Notes under the pieces: model-generated
Databases searched by the model: none
What the model was told of the DNA's origin: nothing
What the model saw: only the letters and a program-made list of their open reading frames with translations
Shown: piece by piece, positions 61,630 to 64,000 of the stretch
How the letters are laid out: every line of letters starts with the position of its first letter
Numbering within the stretch: the stretch's first letter is position 1
Program-made: the position numbers and the translations under genes
Source: JAHJQZ01 sp963667595
GTDB taxonomy: Bacteria; Pseudomonadota; Alphaproteobacteria; Rhizobiales; Devosiaceae
DNA: 64,000 bases
Assembly (NCBI GenBank): GCA_963667595.2
Contig: CAXXWD010000001.1
Location: 682,001-746,000 of the forward strand
Direction of reading: 5' to 3'

Positions 61630-62916
61630 ATGGCACACATAGTAGTTCTGGGCGCCGGCCTTGGCGGCACGGTCATGGCTTACGAGATGAGGGAGCAGCT
61701 GCGCTCCGAAGATCGTCTGACCGTCATCACCAAGGATCCGAAGTACCATTTCGTTCCGTCCAATCCGTGGGTTGCGGTCAAGTGGCGCGAACGCATCGAT
61801 ACCGAGATCGACCTGGCCCCGGCCATGCGCCGGCGCGGCATCGATTTCCGGCCGGTTGCCGCCTCGAAGGTGGTCGCCAAGGAAAACCGCGTCGAACTGG
61901 TCGACGGCACCTCGGTCGACTACGATTTCCTCATTATCGCCACGGGTCCGGAACTGGCTTTTGACGAAGTCGAGGGCCTGGGGCCCGATGGCGGATTCAC
62001 CCAGTCGGTCTGTCATATCGATCATGCCGAGAAGGCCTATGCGGCCTTCGAGGAATTCGTCAAGGATCCGGGTCCGATCGTCATCGGCGCCGCGCCGGGC
62101 GCGTCCTGTTACGGGCCGTCCTACGAATTCCTGTTCATTCTCGAAACGGAACTGAGGCGCCGCAAGATCCGCGACAAGGTTCCGATGACCTATATCACCC
62201 CGGAACCCTATATTGGTCATATGGGTCTGGACGGTGTGGGTAACACCAAGGGTCTGCTTGAAGCCAACATGCGCGACAAGCACATCAAGTGGATCACCAA
62301 CGCCAAGCTTTTGAAGGCCGAAAAGGACAAGCTGATCGTCGAGGAGTTCAACGACGACGGCACCTCCAAGGGCACGACCGAAGTGCCGGCCAAATATTCG
62401 ATGATGCTGCCCGCCTTCCGGGGCATCAAGCCGCTGTTCGACAACGAGGGTCTCGTCAATCCGCGCGGCTTCGTCATCGTCGACAAGCACCAGCAGAACC
62501 CGACCTTCAAGAACGTCTTTTCTGTCGGCGTCTGCGTCGCCATCCCGCCTGTGGGCAAGACCCCGGTCGCCGTGGGCGTGCCCAAGACCGGGTTCATGAT
62601 CGAGTCCATGGTGACCGCCACCGCGCTCAATATCGGCCAGATTCTGAGGGGCGAGGAACCGACCCATCAGGGCAGCTGGAACGCCGTCTGCCTCGCCGAT
62701 TTCGGCGACAGCGGCATCGCCTTTGTCGCCCAGCCGCAGATCCCGCCGCGCAATGTCAACTGGTCGTCGGAAGGCAAGTGGGTGCATCTGGCCAAGATCG
62801 GCTTCGAAAAATACTTCATGTCCAAAATGAAGTCGGGCAATTCCGAGCCTTTCTACGAAAAGCTGGCCCTGCAGGTGCTCGGCATCGACAAGCTCAAGGA
62901 AATCAAGAACGATTGA
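61630..62916 (+). CDS. sqr: Sulfide:quinone oxidoreductase, type I-like
   Basis: 428-aa flavoprotein that oxidises sulfide and passes electrons to the quinone pool, feeding the bc1 complex. FAD motif VVLGAGLGG at the N-terminus; HFVPSNPWVAVKWRER as in acidithiobacillus-type SQR; catalytic cysteines at C128 (SVCHIDHA), C160 (GASCYGPSYEF) and C354 (NAVCLADFGD). The C-terminal amphipathic membrane-binding segment is WVHLAKIGFEKYFMSKMKSGNSEPFYEK. Start preceded by GGGAGGGGAG at six bases. An extra cysteine is at 302. Stands alone, with a palindrome before and a terminator behind. Confidence 0.92.
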   Translation: MAHIVVLGAGLGGTVMAYEMREQLRSEDRLTVITKDPKYHFVPSNPWVAVKWRERIDTEIDLAPAMRRRGIDFRPVAASKVVAKENRVELVDGTSVDYDFLIIATGPELAFDEVEGLGPDGGFTQSVCHIDHAEKAYAAFEEFVKDPGPIVIGAAPGASCYGPSYEFLFILETELRRRKIRDKVPMTYITPEPYIGHMGLDGVGNTKGLLEANMRDKHIKWITNAKLLKAEKDKLIVEEFNDDGTSKGTTEVPAKYSMMLPAFRGIKPLFDNEGLVNPRGFVIVDKHQQNPTFKNVFSVGVCVAIPPVGKTPVAVGVPKTGFMIESMVTATALNIGQILRGEEPTHQGSWNAVCLADFGDSGIAFVAQPQIPPRNVNWSSEGKWVHLAKIGFEKYFMSKMKSGNSEPFYEKLALQVLGIDKLKEIKND

Positions 62917-62931
62917 CCACAGCGGGGATCG

Positions 62932-62962
62932 GGTTCCTGTCTCCGATCCCCGACCCGACAAA
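62932..62962. terminator. Hairpin shortly after sqr
   Basis: CGGGGATCGG and CCGATCCCCG form a ten-base stem around GTTCCTGTCT, 16 bases after the sqr stop. It has no T-run, so it may stabilise the 3' end while the next hairpin terminates. Confidence 0.5.
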
Positions 62963-63313
62963 CGGAAGAATCCGGTTTTGTCGGAAATTCCCGCCAGAAC
63001 GGCCAAAGCCCGCCCGATCGCGCACGCGAAAGGCGGGCTTTTTCGTTCCTGTCGCCGCCGGACGACAAAATGTCAAAAAAAACAAACGCCGTCCACCGGC
63101 GCCGGACCATGAGGCCGTAAGTCTTGCTTAACCATAAATGCAGGAAATTTGGAAACCTAACTGCCGGCTAAGTGCTCGCCATTAGCATGTGGTTACGGAG
63201 TTTTGGGCGCATGTCGGCACGCTTCATTTGCCGCTTCCGTCGGATCGGACAAGAACAATAGCCGACGGTTTGTCTGTGCTCGGTTCCCGCGTGCGGTGGA
63301 GCTAGAAGGCCGA
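62963..63313. other. Remainder of the sqr to CHASE4 intergenic region
   Basis: About 350 bases with the terminator at 63005-63043 and then A/T-rich sequence (TTAACCATAAATGCAGGAAATTTGG) likely to hold the promoter of the CHASE4 gene. No gene seen. Confidence 0.45.
63005..63043 (+). terminator. Rho-independent terminator of sqr
   Basis: AAAGCCCGCC and GGCGGGCTTT are a ten-base perfect stem with a 17-base loop, ending in TTTTT. About 90 bases downstream of the sqr stop. Confidence 0.85.
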
Positions 63314-64000
63314 ATGAACAACGACCCTCTGTCATATCAGGGACGGATGCGCTTTCTGTTTAGTGTCCTCCTGCCCGTTCTTGCCAGCGTGCTCTTCACC
63401 TTCCTGCTGGTCTCCGGTCTCATCTACCAGTCCGCCCATAACAGCGATCAACAAGCCTCGGACCGCGAGGTGACGCTTGTCCGTCATTTCCTCGAACAGA
63501 AACAGGAAGCCATCGCTGGCGACCAGGCCAATGTCGTGGGCTGGGACGATGCGATGAAGGCCATTCAGGACCCCATCGATCTCGAATGGATCAGCGACAA
63601 ATTCGGCAAGGATCTTCACGACACCTCCGATGTCGACATGGTGTTCCTGCTCGATCCGAACATGCGCCCGGTCTATGCCATGTTCGATGGCAAAACGGTT
63701 CCCAACTCTTCCTACGATCGCTATCGCGACGCCTTTGCCCCTTTCGCCTACCGCCTGCGCGAAATCGACTGGCAGGGGGCACTGGCCGCCTACATGCAGG
63801 GCGTCAGTCACGTGCTGCCCACCATTGGCGATTTCATGATGCTCCACGGCCGGCCGGCACTCGTCAGCTTCATGCCCGTCGCCTCCTCCAGCGGCAACTA
63901 CACCTACAATCCCGGCTCGGAATACGTGCACATTGCGGTCGAATTTCTCGACGACGAACTGGCCGATACCATCGCCGATCATCTGTTGATCAACGGCGGA
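63314..64000 (+). CDS. CHASE4-domain sensor protein, 5' part (cut by window end)
   Basis: 229 codons are present and the frame is open to the last base. An N-terminal transmembrane helix spans about residues 14-38 (FLFSVLLPVLASVLFTFLLVSGLIYQ). A periplasmic CHASE4-like domain follows: AIAGDQANVVGWDDAMKAI, DLEWISDKFGKDL, DMVFLLDPNMRPVYAMFDGK, GRPALVSFMPVASSSG. CHASE4 is usually joined to GGDEF/EAL or histidine kinase modules, so a c-di-GMP enzyme is the likeliest whole protein, but the output domain is outside the window. AAGG precedes the ATG. Confidence 0.8.
   Translation, partial: MNNDPLSYQGRMRFLFSVLLPVLASVLFTFLLVSGLIYQSAHNSDQQASDREVTLVRHFLEQKQEAIAGDQANVVGWDDAMKAIQDPIDLEWISDKFGKDLHDTSDVDMVFLLDPNMRPVYAMFDGKTVPNSSYDRYRDAFAPFAYRLREIDWQGALAAYMQGVSHVLPTIGDFMMLHGRPALVSFMPVASSSGNYTYNPGSEYVHIAVEFLDDELADTIADHLLINGG

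Noticed and set aside
63332..63982. Minus-strand open frame of 216 codons at the window end
   Set aside because: The plus strand encodes a coherent CHASE4 sensor with a transmembrane helix through the same bases.
1..64000. Genomic island or prophage
   Set aside because: No integrase gene, transposase, tRNA attachment site or abrupt composition change was found; the recombinase-like segment at 34.8 kb is part of a regulator.
1..64000. CRISPR array or tRNA/rRNA genes
   Set aside because: No regularly spaced direct repeats, and no tRNA cloverleaf with a TTCGA-type T-loop was seen by eye on either strand; a covariance-model scan would be the decisive test.

Overview
The window reads as an accessory-to-core stretch of an alphaproteobacterial chromosome, most likely a member of the Hyphomicrobiales (Rhizobiales). 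The basis is: the petABC block with trmL beside it and apt behind it; a rhizobial-type inositol operon whose iolC carries a DUF2090 extension and whose promoter holds a perfect GGAA-N6-TTCC operator; a DUF2852 gene next to hemF; and several families of short palindromic intergenic repeats (CTAGAGCATCGGGC.., GTGTTTCGGGCGAA.., CGTCATCCCCGA..) of the kind scattered in that order. A devosia-like relative is possible, but I cannot fix the genus. GC and third-position GC are high, so nearly every gene has a long antisense shadow frame. I see no tRNA, rRNA, CRISPR, transposase, integrase gene or prophage.

Layout. 0-8.3 kb: mixed metabolic genes (siderophore-type PLP decarboxylase, PHP metallohydrolase, VOC protein, glycerate 2-kinase, two overlapping MaoC hydratases), small unknowns, and a pair of secreted paralogs of unknown function flanking a RidA-like gene. 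8.6-26 kb: a carbohydrate utilisation locus. It has a peptide-type ABC importer (substrate-binding protein, two permeases, two ATPases), followed in the same run of overlapping genes by a HAD protein with an unknown N-terminal domain, an 829-aa uncharacterised protein that looks like a sandwich plus alpha-toroid sugar enzyme, and a GH105 unsaturated-uronide hydrolase. Behind a LacI-family regulator gene come a GH38 alpha-mannosidase and a divergent GH28 polygalacturonase-like enzyme. None of the hydrolases has a signal peptide, so the locus appears to import oligosaccharides of pectin or rhamnogalacturonan type and cut them in the cytoplasm.

26-34 kb: myo-inositol catabolism (iolR-like rpiR gene, iolC-DUF2090, iolD, iolE, an unknown small membrane protein, iolB, iolG). 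34-38.5 kb: a TetR-type regulator with an unusual N-terminal extension, then a TRAP transporter (dctP, dctQ, dctM). 38.9-42.3 kb: apt and the cytochrome bc1 operon petABC. 42.5-54.5 kb: trmL, a patatin lipoprotein, a secreted ferritin-like DUF2202 protein, a class V aminotransferase, a TetR gene, DUF2852, hemF, DUF1059, the cca-nudix-GNAT operon, a glutathionyl-hydroquinone-reductase-type GST and a HAD phosphatase. 54.6-64 kb: a Nudix hydrolase, a metallophosphoesterase, the murL-murD2 pair (alternative route for placing D-glutamate in peptidoglycan), a membrane-anchored TPR regulator, a long intergenic region with a perfect palindrome, a type I sulfide:quinone oxidoreductase, and the 5' part of a CHASE4 sensor gene cut by the window edge.

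The most unusual points are the uncharacterised members of the sugar locus, the TetR protein with a recombinase-like N-terminus, the small gene translationally coupled inside the iol operon, the paralog pair with the HFNS / QIIRQDRAN signature, and dispersed palindromic repeats whose terminal CTAG supplies the stop codon of at least three genes.
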